Shown here: one piece after another, positions 1 through 6,149 of the stretch | How the letters are laid out: each line of letters opens with the position of its first letter | Numbering within the stretch: the first letter of the stretch is position 1 | Assembly: GCA_005889285.1 (NCBI GenBank) | Contig: VBFF01000009.1 | Span: forward strand, 1-16,491 | Length of the DNA: 16,491 nucleotides | Direction: 5' to 3' | Origin: Chloroflexota bacterium | GTDB lineage: Bacteria > Chloroflexota > Dormibacteria > CF-121 | Made by a program: the position numbers and the translations under genes | Notes under the pieces: generated by a model | What the model saw: the letters and a program-made list of their open reading frames with translations, nothing else | The model's database searches: none | Told to the model about the DNA's origin: nothing

Positions 1-320
1 GCAATCAGCGCATCGCGCGCGTCCGCGCGCGGGAGAAACGCGGCGAGCACGAGCCCGCGAGTCGCGAGTGTCGGAAGATCCTTCGCCGAGTGGACCGCGA
101 GCTCGGCCCGGCCGTCGAGCAACGCCTGCTCGAGCTCCTTCACGAAGACGCCCTCGCGAGGTGAGTCACTGAGCCGCATCGACGGGTGACGATCGCCATG
201 CGTCGTCAGCGGCGCGAGTACGAACTCGTGCTCAGGGTAGACACGAGCCAGAGCATCCGCGGCGAGCTGCGCCTGGATCATCGCCAGCGGGCTGCCTCGC
301 GTCGCCAGCCGAAATCTCAC
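1..320 (-). CDS. hemC: hydroxymethylbilane synthase (porphobilinogen deaminase), N-terminal part
   Basis: This enzyme joins four porphobilinogen units into hydroxymethylbilane in the cytoplasmic tetrapyrrole (heme) pathway. Only the first ~106 codons are present; the gene runs off the left edge. Visible family signatures are RLATRGSPLA at residues 4-13, FVKELEQALLDGRAELAVHS at 59-78, and AVHSAKDLP with Asp81 at the place of the catalytic aspartate (Asp84 in E. coli), then GLVLAAFLPR. The start is taken as GTG at 320 because TGC-TAGCTT, an extended -10, ends 8 nt upstream, which suggests a leaderless message. An in-frame GTG at 338 with AAGG 4 nt upstream is a credible alternative that would add six residues. 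The gene is head-to-head with the methyltransferase, with about 50 bp between starts. Identification is secure; the start is less so. Confidence 0.93.
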   Translation of the reverse strand, partial: MRFRLATRGSPLAMIQAQLAADALARVYPEHEFVLAPLTTHGDRHPSMRLSDSPREGVFVKELEQALLDGRAELAVHSAKDLPTLATRGLVLAAFLPRADARDALI

Positions 321-328
321 CGAGGGCC

Positions 329-334
329 AAGCTA
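329..334 (-). promoter_or_regulatory. extended -10 (TGC-TAGCTT) for hemC
   Basis: On the minus strand TAGCTT fits TANNNT, carries the TGN extension immediately upstream, and ends 8 nt before the hemC GTG at 320. No matching -35 is seen, as is usual for extended -10 promoters. The call rests on pattern only. Confidence 0.4.
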
Positions 335-358
335 GCACACGACCTTAAATCCAAGCTT

Positions 359-364
359 TAGGCT
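359..364 (+). promoter_or_regulatory. -10-like box (TAGGCT) before the methyltransferase
   Basis: TAGGCT fits TANNNT and ends 8 nt before the GTG at 373, the same spacing as the divergent hemC box. No convincing -35 is present. It supports a leaderless start at 373 rather than the TTG at 364, which overlaps the box. Confidence 0.35.
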
Positions 365-372
365 TGCGTTCC

Positions 373-1104
373 GTGGACGAAACGACGGTCGACTCGAGCT
401 GGGAACGCGAGGCGGAGAACTGGGTGCGTTGGGTACGCCGGCCTGGCCACGATTCCTACTGGTATTTTCGAGAAGCATTCTTTGACGAGCTCGTCCCGCC
501 TCCGGGACGCCAAACGCTGGAGATGGGTTGCGGCGAAGGCCGCGTGGCTCGAGACCTGGTCGCCCGCAAGCACCGCGTGATCGGGATCGACAGTTCACCC
601 ACGCTCATCCGATACGCACGGGAGGCCGATCCAAGCGGCCGCTACGAGCTGGCCGACGCCGCGAGCCTGCCGTTTGCCGACGCCAGCTTCGATCTCGTCA
701 TTGCCTACAACTCTCTGATGGACATCGCCGACATGCCGAGAGCTGTGCGCGAGGCCGCCCGGGTCTTGCAGCAAGGCGGCCGTTTCTGTGTGAGCGTCAC
801 CCATCCCGTGAACGATGCGGGTCGCTTCGAGTCTGATGAACCGACCGCGGCCTTCATCATTCGCGGCTCGTACTTCGGCCGCCGGCCGTTCGAAGGCCAC
901 TTCGAGCGAGATGGGCTACAGATGACCTTCCGCGGATGGATGTATGCGCTGGAGGATTACTGCCGCGCGCTCGAGTCAGCCGGTTTTTTGGTCGAGCGCG
1001 TGCGCGAACCCGCCGCGAGCGATGACGCGGTTGACAAGCAGCCAGGGTATCGCCGATGGCAGCGAGTGCCGCTGTTCTTGCAGCTCCGAGCCGTTAAGCG
1101 CTAG
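373..1104 (+). CDS. class I SAM-dependent methyltransferase (Methyltransf_11 type)
   Basis: This is a predicted cytosolic methyltransferase of 243 residues using S-adenosylmethionine. The Rossmann core is clear: motif I LEMGCGEGR at residues 49-57, the acidic end of strand 2 in VIGIDSS (69-75), an LADAASLPF segment that typically contacts the adenine, and FDLVIAYNSLMDI as the post-motif strand, then ARVLQQGGRFCVSVTHP. The substrate cannot be read from sequence. Its convergent neighbour is a long-chain prenyl synthase, so a role in quinone ring methylation is conceivable, but the protein lacks UbiE-specific signatures that I can see. GTG 373 was chosen because of the -10 box 8 nt upstream; TTG 364 is the alternative. 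Its TAG stop overlaps the stop of the opposing gene in a shared CTAG. Confidence 0.85.
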   Translation: MDETTVDSSWEREAENWVRWVRRPGHDSYWYFREAFFDELVPPPGRQTLEMGCGEGRVARDLVARKHRVIGIDSSPTLIRYAREADPSGRYELADAASLPFADASFDLVIAYNSLMDIADMPRAVREAARVLQQGGRFCVSVTHPVNDAGRFESDEPTAAFIIRGSYFGRRPFEGHFERDGLQMTFRGWMYALEDYCRALESAGFLVERVREPAASDDAVDKQPGYRRWQRVPLFLQLRAVKR

Positions 1105-2084
1105 TTGCGGCGCCCGACCACGTAGTACGTGAGCGCTTCGAAGGCGTCGCGGTACGGCGAGGGCGGAAAGACCTGCAACTCGGCACGCGCCTTGTCCCCG
1201 AAGGTCTTGGCGTAGCCATACGACTCGTCGATGCCGCGGGAATCCCGCACGATGCGAACGACCTCGGCATAGTCGGCATCCTGCAGCGTCGGCTTTTCCA
1301 GGATAGCCTCGAGCCGGCCGTCGACGCCGGGATCATGGCGGGCGAGCATCAACGGTAACGTCACGGTGCCCTGCTTCAGGTCGTTGCCGACAGGCTTGCC
1401 GACTTCTTCTTCGGTTGCCAGGTAATCCAGCACGTCGTCGGCGATCTGAAAGGACATGCCCAATAAGCGACCAAAGCGCCGCATCGCCTCGACCTGGGCC
1501 TCGTCGAGGCCACCAAGAACAGCGCCGCAGTAGGTCGAGGCGGCGAGCAGCACCGCGGTCTTCCGCTCGATCTTGGCGTAATACTCGTCCAGCGACTGGT
1601 CGTAGCGACGCTGACTGGTCAGCTGCAGCATCTCGCCGAAGCAGATGGTCATCACGGTTTGCGAGAGTAGCGCGTCGATGCTGGGATTGCCGATCTGGGA
1701 CATCAGGTTCGCGCCTTTGGCGAAGTAGTAGTCACCGATGATGATCGCCGGGTTGGGGCCAAGCGTTTCGTGGATCGTGCGCAGACCGCGGCGGGTGGGG
1801 GCGCCGTCGATCAGATCGTCGTGGATCAAGGTGGCATTGTGAATGAATTCGATCGCCATGGCCGCCCGGACGACGTCGTCCAGACCTTTGGGACGGCCGA
1901 GACGAGCGGCCAGGAAGACCAGCGCCGGACGGAGCCGCTTGCCGCCAGCCTCGAGGATCTGCTCCATCGCCTCCGCAACCGGGCCGAGATCGGCGCGCAC
2001 GGTCGCATGCAGCCGCTGATCGAAGTCCTCCAGCTCGGTTCGGATGGGGGCGATGAAATCGATCCCGGTCATTGTCGCGCTCAC
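1101..2084 (-). CDS. long-chain polyprenyl diphosphate synthase (trans-isoprenyl)
   Basis: It condenses isopentenyl diphosphate onto an allylic primer to make a long all-trans prenyl diphosphate, most often the menaquinone side chain. The 327-residue protein shows GGKRLRP (47-53), the first Asp-rich motif DDLID at 89-93 followed by the Arg pair of PTRRG, GDYYFAKG, a KT at about 175, and the second Asp-rich motif QIADDVLD with DDVLD at 216-220. The residue five positions before the first motif is a small Ala, the pattern of long-chain rather than farnesyl or geranylgeranyl enzymes. The start is GTG 2084, which overlaps the murI stop as GTGA and has GGGAGGGGG about 6 nt upstream. The ATG at 2072 lies too far from that ribosome site. 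It is therefore translationally coupled to murI. It could be hepta-, octa- or nonaprenyl; chain length is unresolved. Confidence 0.92.
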   Translation of the reverse strand: MSATMTGIDFIAPIRTELEDFDQRLHATVRADLGPVAEAMEQILEAGGKRLRPALVFLAARLGRPKGLDDVVRAAMAIEFIHNATLIHDDLIDGAPTRRGLRTIHETLGPNPAIIIGDYYFAKGANLMSQIGNPSIDALLSQTVMTICFGEMLQLTSQRRYDQSLDEYYAKIERKTAVLLAASTYCGAVLGGLDEAQVEAMRRFGRLLGMSFQIADDVLDYLATEEEVGKPVGNDLKQGTVTLPLMLARHDPGVDGRLEAILEKPTLQDADYAEVVRIVRDSRGIDESYGYAKTFGDKARAELQVFPPSPYRDAFEALTYYVVGRRN

Positions 2085-2920
2085 GCGGCCCCCTCCCGGC
2101 CGCTGATGGCTTCGACGAGCTCCATTCGGACGGTCGTGATCTGTGGCAGATCCTGGCCGAAAAGAAAGCGCGCGACCTCGGTGAATCGTTCTGGTGAGCC
2201 CGTGACGTAGATCTGGTGTCGGGCGGTCTCGCCCTCGGCCGACTCCAGTCCGTTCTTGGCGAGCACCCGCTTGACGCGGGCCGCGGTCGTCTCGGCGGAA
2301 TCGACGACGGTCATGTTCTCGCCAGTGATCTTTTTGATCAACGGCTTGAGCATTGGATAGTGCGTGCAACCGAGGATCAGCGTGTCGGCCCGGTATTCGA
2401 TGATGTCGCGCAGCGCCTCACGGAGCGCCGCCTCCGTCTCGGGCGCCTCGGCCTTGCCCGCTTCGACGAGCTCGACGAGTTTCGGCGCGGCCTTCGGCAG
2501 CACGCCGATGGTTGGATTCGCCTCGCGGATCGCATGCAGATACTCCTGGCTCTGCATGGTGCCCTCCGTCGAGATCACGCCCACGCGCTTGTTCTTCGTG
2601 GCAGCGACGGCAGCCTCCGCGCCCGGCGTGATGACACCGATGATCGGGATGTCGAAGACCTCGCGCGCGGTGTTGAGCGCCGCGGCGGGTGCCGTGTTAC
2701 AGGCGATGACGACCAGCTTGACGTCGAGCTTCTCGAGAAACCGAATGATGTTCAGGGCAAACGTCCGCACCTGCGCCTGGTAGCGGGGTCCGTAGGGAAA
2801 ATGGCCGAGATCCGCGAAGTAAATCGTGGATTCATTGGGAAGCTGCCGCTGCAACTCGCGCAGGACGGTGAGGCCGCCGACGCCTGAGTCGAAGACGCCG
2901 ATGGGCCGCGGGTCACTCAT
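2081..2920 (-). CDS. murI: glutamate racemase
   Basis: MurI interconverts L- and D-glutamate and supplies D-Glu for the peptidoglycan stem peptide. The 279-residue length is normal for the family. The diagnostic motifs are all present: GVFDSGVGG with Asp11 and Ser12, the first catalytic cysteine Cys74 in ACNTA, and the second, Cys185, in GCTHYP with His187. The substrate-loop region FADLGHFPYGP is also intact. ATG 2920 is preferred because GGGGTGG sits about 6 nt upstream. The in-frame GTG at 2929 has that sequence too close to serve it. The stop codon overlaps the start of the prenyl synthase by 4 nt, making a two-gene operon that ties cell-wall and isoprenoid supply. A TAAGAT box at 2938-2933 could be its -10, without a clear -35. 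Confidence 0.96.
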   Translation of the reverse strand: MSDPRPIGVFDSGVGGLTVLRELQRQLPNESTIYFADLGHFPYGPRYQAQVRTFALNIIRFLEKLDVKLVVIACNTAPAAALNTAREVFDIPIIGVITPGAEAAVAATKNKRVGVISTEGTMQSQEYLHAIREANPTIGVLPKAAPKLVELVEAGKAEAPETEAALREALRDIIEYRADTLILGCTHYPMLKPLIKKITGENMTVVDSAETTAARVKRVLAKNGLESAEGETARHQIYVTGSPERFTEVARFLFGQDLPQITTVRMELVEAISGREGAA

Positions 2921-3432
2921 GTGCGCCACCCCATCTTAACAATCGCTAATGCAATTGGACCGCAATGAGATCGCGATGGCAATCGGGCCATGAATTGATC
3001 CCGGAGTTACGGCACCTGCAAGTGACGGCCCCCACTCGGGTTGTACCGGCGATGAAACCCCACGTCCGGCGCGGTCGTGCCGCCAAAGAGAAGCGAATCC
3101 AACGCGCGAGAGCCCGTCAGGGCGCCGTCAAGAAGCAGGCCGCGTAGCGCTCGGCATCCGGATAACCACCCAGGAGCGCTGGGCCCTTCGCGCGCCGTTC
3201 TTGATTGTTTCGTTACGAGCAACCAATAGCGATTGGCACACTGCGTCCAATCGTCGTGACATCACAGGCCGGCCGAGGCACGCGCACCCGCCTTTTTCCG
3301 CCCATGGACAGGTGAGGGATATCCGTACGGCGCGCTCGCCCACCTTGGACCACCGCCGTCGTTTGTTTGGGCTAAAGAGGGCCCTCAAGATGGGCGGCGC
3401 TTGTCCGGTCAGTCCATGCGAGGTCGCAATTG
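2921..3432. other. long intergenic region between murI and the C39 peptidase
   Basis: About 510 bp with no convincing gene. It must hold the murI promoter (left, minus strand) and the peptidase promoter (right, plus strand). Visible structure: a perfect inverted repeat CCAAT-AGCG-ATTGG at 3223-3236; a related CAATCGCTA string at about 2940-2948; and a perfect 10-bp palindrome GAGGGCCCTC at 3377-3386. A 60-codon plus-strand ORF at 2965-3147 has a very basic C-terminus but no ribosome site or recognisable family. I could not match the region to a known riboswitch class. Confidence 0.6.
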
Positions 3433-4101
3433 GTGAAATTCCCGAGCCCGAATCTCGGTCTGCGCGCGGCGGCACTTGCCGGCGCCATCGCGGCCGGCGC
3501 CGCGCTGTTCAACCCGGTCGGTGCCGTGGCCGACAGCTCGATGAGCATTGCCGTCATGAGCCAGCAGGACGGCGCATGGGCCGGGGCACCCCTCGGTAAC
3601 TCCCCGACGGACACGATCGGCTCGGCCGGCTGCGCCATCACGGCGGTCACGATGATGCTGCGCTACTACGGCCTTAACACCGACCCGGGCGCCTTCAATA
3701 CCTGGGTGACGGTGAACGGCGGTTATGTGTACGACGACCAGATCATCTGGGACGCGGTCAATTTCTACACGAACGGACGCGTGACATTCTCCGGGTGGAT
3801 CGGGCCCGACCTGGCCGTCATCCAGGCTGAGCTCGACGCCGGACGGCCGGTGGTCGCCGAGGTCCAACTCGGTGGTAACCAGCACTTCGTCTTACTGACC
3901 GGGTATACGACCGAGGGCGGGATCACGATCAACGACCCCTGGTTCGGCGACAGCGTGCGATTCGTCGATCGCTACGGGGATCCTGCCGCCGGCATCGTAT
4001 CGATCCGGACATTCATGCCGGCCGACCCGGGTGGCGCGCGCGGACAGGGCCGGGTGAGCTGGCTCGCCAATGCCGTAGCCGCCGTACATCTATCGCAATA
4101 A
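3433..4101 (+). CDS. secreted C39-family (papain-like) cysteine peptidase
   Basis: A predicted exported cysteine peptidase of 222 residues, peptidase_C39_2-like. Residues 1-33 look like a signal peptide: short basic start, Ala-rich hydrophobic stretch, then NPVGAVADSS as a plausible cleavage zone. The mature part carries the expected triad order: Cys67 in SAGCAITAVTMMLRYYG, His151 in GGNQHFVLLTGY, and Asp168 in INDPWFG. There is no ABC transporter or bacteriocin-type leader nearby, so a free extracellular hydrolase is more likely than an export-coupled C39 domain. Target unknown. GAGGT at 3420-3424 sits 8 nt before GTG 3433 (5 nt before an in-frame TTG at 3430), so the exact start is uncertain by one codon. 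The last 89 nt overlap the opposing PPOX gene. Confidence 0.82.
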   Translation: MKFPSPNLGLRAAALAGAIAAGAALFNPVGAVADSSMSIAVMSQQDGAWAGAPLGNSPTDTIGSAGCAITAVTMMLRYYGLNTDPGAFNTWVTVNGGYVYDDQIIWDAVNFYTNGRVTFSGWIGPDLAVIQAELDAGRPVVAEVQLGGNQHFVLLTGYTTEGGITINDPWFGDSVRFVDRYGDPAAGIVSIRTFMPADPGGARGQGRVSWLANAVAAVHLSQ

Positions 4102-4477
4102 CGAGCGCGTCCGATCGCAACGGCACGTTCGTCCGGTACTGCGGGTACTTCTTTCTCAAGGCGCCGATCGCGCGCCGCTGCTCCACGCCGGCGTCGACGA
4201 TCCGCGCCTTTCCTCGAAGCACCACGTACCAGAGCCGGCGCCAATTCTCGAGGTAGTGGTCGATGAGCAGCGCCGCGTTGGGATTGGCCCGCACATTCTT
4301 GACCCGGCGCAGTTGACTGGGATTGACTGACTTGGGTTTGCCGTCGATGGCCTGATAGACCGTTTCTCCCAGGAGAACGAAACACACCGGAACCACGGAC
4401 GGGATGCGTCCGTCCGACGTCGCGAAATGCCCGACGCGCGCCCGCGCGATGCGCCGTCGCAACCCAGCATCGATCAC
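4013..4477 (-). CDS. PPOX-class oxidoreductase, probably F420-dependent (TIGR03668/Rv0121-like)
   Basis: A small flavin/F420-binding split-barrel protein of 154 residues. Features typical of the Rv0121-like group are RIARARVGHFAT near the start, VVPVCFVL at about 28-35, AIDGKPK (43-49), RRVKNVRANPNAALLIDHY (57-75), then WRRLWYVVLRGKARI and ALRKKYPQYR, ending in the conserved IDVRRLRHW. The reaction and substrate are unknown; members of the wider family use FMN or F420. GTG 4477 is chosen because the conserved domain begins there; there is no ribosome site, and TAATCT 10 nt upstream may be a -10 for a very short leader. The last ~15 residues lie beyond the conserved core. The 3' part overlaps the C39 gene by 89 nt, and the start is 4 bp from the divergent reductase gene. 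Confidence 0.8.
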   Translation of the reverse strand: MIDAGLRRRIARARVGHFATSDGRIPSVVPVCFVLLGETVYQAIDGKPKSVNPSQLRRVKNVRANPNAALLIDHYLENWRRLWYVVLRGKARIVDAGVEQRRAIGALRKKYPQYRTNVPLRSDALVIAIDVRRLRHWRASSPGPVRARHPGRPA

Positions 4478-4481
4478 GGCG

Positions 4482-5450
4482 ATGTCAAGATTAGTCGTGC
4501 CGCTTTTTCTGCGCGAGACGGACGTCAAAGAACTGCTGACGATGGACATGACACTCGCGGCGCTCGAGGCCGCCTTTCGCGAGTGGGCCGCGGGCCGCGC
4601 CAGCAATCAACCTCGGCGTCGGGTTGCGGCTGGCGCCGTCCTCGCCACGATGTCGGCAACCCTCCCCGCCAAAGGCCTGATGGGCTTCAAGGCCTACACC
4701 CACGGCAAGTCCGGTGCGCGCTTCTGGGTGTGTCTCTTCGACGCGGCCGACGGGCGGCCGCGCGCCGTGATCGAGGCCGATTGGCTGGGCCGGATGCGAA
4801 CCGGCGCGACGTCGGGGCTGGCGACGAAGTACCTGGCGCCGGCGCAGGCACCGGTCTTGTCCATCATCGGCGCCGGGACCCAGGCGCTGACCCAGGTGCT
4901 CGCCGTCGCCGCGGTGCGCGCGCTCCGCCAGGTGCGAGTCTTCAGCCGGACCTCCGCGCACCGCGATGGGCTCGTCGCCGAGCTCAGGGATGCGCTTCCG
5001 AGCGCGATCGCAATTCAGCCGGCCGGCAGCCTCCGGGAGGCCGTCGACGGCGCGGCGATCCTCACCACCATCACTTCGGCGGCGCGTCCTATCTTTCCCG
5101 GCGAGTGGCTGCAGGCGGGCCAGCATCTGAACGTGTGCGGCTCGAACTATCCGGATCGGCGGGAAATCGACGGCCGAGCCGTGGCCCGAGCCGACCTCCT
5201 GGTCGCCGACGATGTCGAGGCGGCCCGCCTCGAGGCCGGCGACCTGCTGCTGGCGGAGCGCGAGGGGCAGCTCAGCTGGGGCCGGGTCCATTCATTACGC
5301 GACGTCGTCGCCGGATCCGCGGGCGGACGCCAGCCCTCCGACGTGACGCTCTTCAAGTCGGTCGGGCTCGCGATCGAGGACGTGGCCACCGGCGCCGCGG
5401 TGCTCGAGCTCGCTCGGGCGCGGGGCGCCGGCCAGCAGCTGCCCGACTAA
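4482..5450 (+). CDS. ornithine cyclodeaminase / mu-crystallin family NAD(P)-dependent enzyme
   Basis: A 322-residue member of the OCD/mu-crystallin family, which includes ornithine cyclodeaminase, alanine dehydrogenase and imine reductases. Visible signatures: FLRETDVKELL at the N-terminus, GFKAYTHG with Lys70, RMRTGATSGLATKYLAP (104-120), the dinucleotide-binding SIIGAGTQA (127-135), VCGSNYPDRREID (218-230), ADDVEAARLEAGDLL, and FKSVGLAIEDVATG near the end. At the position where ornithine cyclodeaminase has its catalytic Asp (GGDCPGK context) this protein appears to have Asn222 (GSNYP), which argues for an amino-acid dehydrogenase or imine reductase rather than a true cyclodeaminase. This rests on my by-eye alignment. 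ATG 4482 is used; GTG 4497 is possible. Neither has a Shine-Dalgarno site. It is divergent from the PPOX gene with only 4 bp between starts. Confidence 0.88.
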   Translation: MSRLVVPLFLRETDVKELLTMDMTLAALEAAFREWAAGRASNQPRRRVAAGAVLATMSATLPAKGLMGFKAYTHGKSGARFWVCLFDAADGRPRAVIEADWLGRMRTGATSGLATKYLAPAQAPVLSIIGAGTQALTQVLAVAAVRALRQVRVFSRTSAHRDGLVAELRDALPSAIAIQPAGSLREAVDGAAILTTITSAARPIFPGEWLQAGQHLNVCGSNYPDRREIDGRAVARADLLVADDVEAARLEAGDLLLAEREGQLSWGRVHSLRDVVAGSAGGRQPSDVTLFKSVGLAIEDVATGAAVLELARARGAGQQLPD

Positions 5451-5454
5451 ACAT

Positions 5455-5483
5455 TTGACTTTTGCTGATATCTACGCTATATC
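5455..5483 (+). promoter_or_regulatory. promoter TTGACT-17-TATATC with overlapping operator-like dyad
   Basis: A -35 TTGACT at 5455-5460 is followed, after exactly 17 nt, by -10 TATATC at 5478-5483, and the downstream ATG is 13 nt further on, giving a very short leader. The dyad TGATAT-N7-ATATCA (5466-5484) covers the spacer and -10, where a repressor would block polymerase. This is the best-formed promoter in the window. The regulator is not identified. Confidence 0.65.
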
Positions 5484-5496
5484 ATTTGTTGCAACG

Positions 5497-5766
5497 ATGA
5501 CTGTCAACGCGTGGCTGAAGGCACGAGCCGTCGAGTTGGGCGCCGCCCTGTGCACCGCCGCGATCCTGATCGGCGGACTGGCCATCGGGGTGCCCTTCCT
5601 GCTCGATCGCATCCCGGAGGTCTTTCTCTATAGCTTCTGCTGCGTGAGCGCGGTGCTGTTGCGCGCCGCGATCGACCTGGCAGTGCGCGCGAGCGCGCTC
5701 GCGCTGCACGGTATTCGGCCCGCGCCGGCGCCGGCCGCGGTCCACCTCGAACCCTCGAACGCCTGA
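5497..5766 (+). CDS. small two-helix membrane protein, unknown function
   Basis: An 89-residue protein I do not recognise. It has a short N-terminal segment, a hydrophobic helix at about residues 14-37 (from the Ala/Ile-rich LCTAAILIGG run to PFLL), a second at about 43-64 (VFLYSFCCVSAVLLRAAIDL), and a Pro/Ala-rich tail. The two helices suggest a hairpin in the cytoplasmic membrane. ATG 5497 is chosen because a strong promoter ends 13 nt upstream; an upstream in-frame TTG at 5455 would lie inside the -35 box. There is no Shine-Dalgarno site. It precedes the YtxH-like gene, and both are preceded by the same dyad element, so co-regulation is likely. Its function cannot be inferred beyond a small envelope protein. 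Confidence 0.6.
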   Translation: MTVNAWLKARAVELGAALCTAAILIGGLAIGVPFLLDRIPEVFLYSFCCVSAVLLRAAIDLAVRASALALHGIRPAPAPAAVHLEPSNA

Positions 5767-5782
5767 CCTCGCCGCTATTCGA

Positions 5783-5804
5783 TGCTGATATCGACGCTAT
5801 AACG
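5783..5804 (+). promoter_or_regulatory. second copy of the operator-like dyad element
   Basis: TGATAT-N7-ATAACG (5786-5804) repeats the element at 5466-5484 exactly 320 bp away. Over 5783-5803 it agrees with the first copy at 19 of 21 positions, including TATAAC as a possible -10. The right arm is less symmetric than in copy 1 and no good -35 is seen. It lies 73 bp before the YtxH-like start. Confidence 0.5.
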
Positions 5805-5876
5805 AAACCCCGTTGGAATGATAAGATGAACACCCGGGTCAGCTGCGGGTCCGTGCCCGCCACCAAGGAGGAAACG

Positions 5877-6140
5877 ATGGGGTATTTGCGAGGCGTGGTG
5901 CATGGAGCGATCATTGGCGGGGCGGTCGCGTTGCTCTACGCGCCCAAGCCGGGACGACAGATGCGCGAGGAGCTTTCGGAGCGCCTCGATCAGGTGCGCG
6001 GCCAGATGCAGCCGGTGCTGGACCAGGCCCAGGGTGTCGTGGATTCAGCGCGGCCCCAGGTCGAGCGCGGCATTTCCAAGGCCCAGCGGATCACCCGCAT
6101 GGGTACCGGTAGCAGTACTGCCGGTCCGGCGTCTAATTAG
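5877..6140 (+). CDS. YtxH-like small membrane-anchored protein
   Basis: An 87-residue protein with the YtxH/general-stress pattern: an N-terminal hydrophobic segment (GVVHGAIIGGAVALLYAPK, about residues 6-24) with the hallmark LLYAPKPGRQMREEL, then an amphipathic, charged helix (about 28-78) likely to form a coiled coil facing the cytoplasm. The family is linked to stress responses in Firmicutes, but its molecular role is poorly defined. ATG 5877 has an excellent ribosome site, AAGGAGG, 5 nt upstream, unlike most genes here, so this message probably has a true leader. The upstream in-frame ATG at 5826 is rejected for that reason. The TAG stop lies inside the -10 box of the next gene. Confidence 0.82.
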   Translation: MGYLRGVVHGAIIGGAVALLYAPKPGRQMREELSERLDQVRGQMQPVLDQAQGVVDSARPQVERGISKAQRITRMGTGSSTAGPASN

Positions 6141-6143
6141 AAT
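6138..6143 (+). promoter_or_regulatory. -10 box TAGAAT for leaderless thiolase mRNA
   Basis: TAGAAT matches the TATAAT consensus at five of six positions and ends 6 nt before GTG 6150, placing transcription initiation at or next to the start codon. The -10 begins with the stop codon of the upstream gene. The -35 is weak. Confidence 0.55.
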
Positions 6144-6149
6144 CATCTC

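Noticed and set aside
2085..2369. N-terminal extension of the prenyl synthase reading frame into murI
   Set aside because: It is an out-of-frame reading of murI codons; the conserved domain starts after 2084 with a good ribosome site.
2216..2887. 223-codon plus-strand ORF antisense to murI
   Set aside because: Composition-driven shadow in high-GC DNA; no domain.
2965..3147. 60-codon plus-strand ORF with a Lys/Arg-rich C-terminus
   Set aside because: No ribosome site or family resemblance; resembles no small ribosomal protein I know. Left as part of the intergenic region.
3300..3432. Possible c-di-AMP (ydaO) or c-di-GMP riboswitch upstream of the peptidase
   Set aside because: I could not find the conserved core strings of either class.
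4427..5458. 343-codon Arg-rich ORF in another frame of the OCD-family gene
   Set aside because: Low-complexity Arg/Pro/Gly translation typical of a wrong frame.
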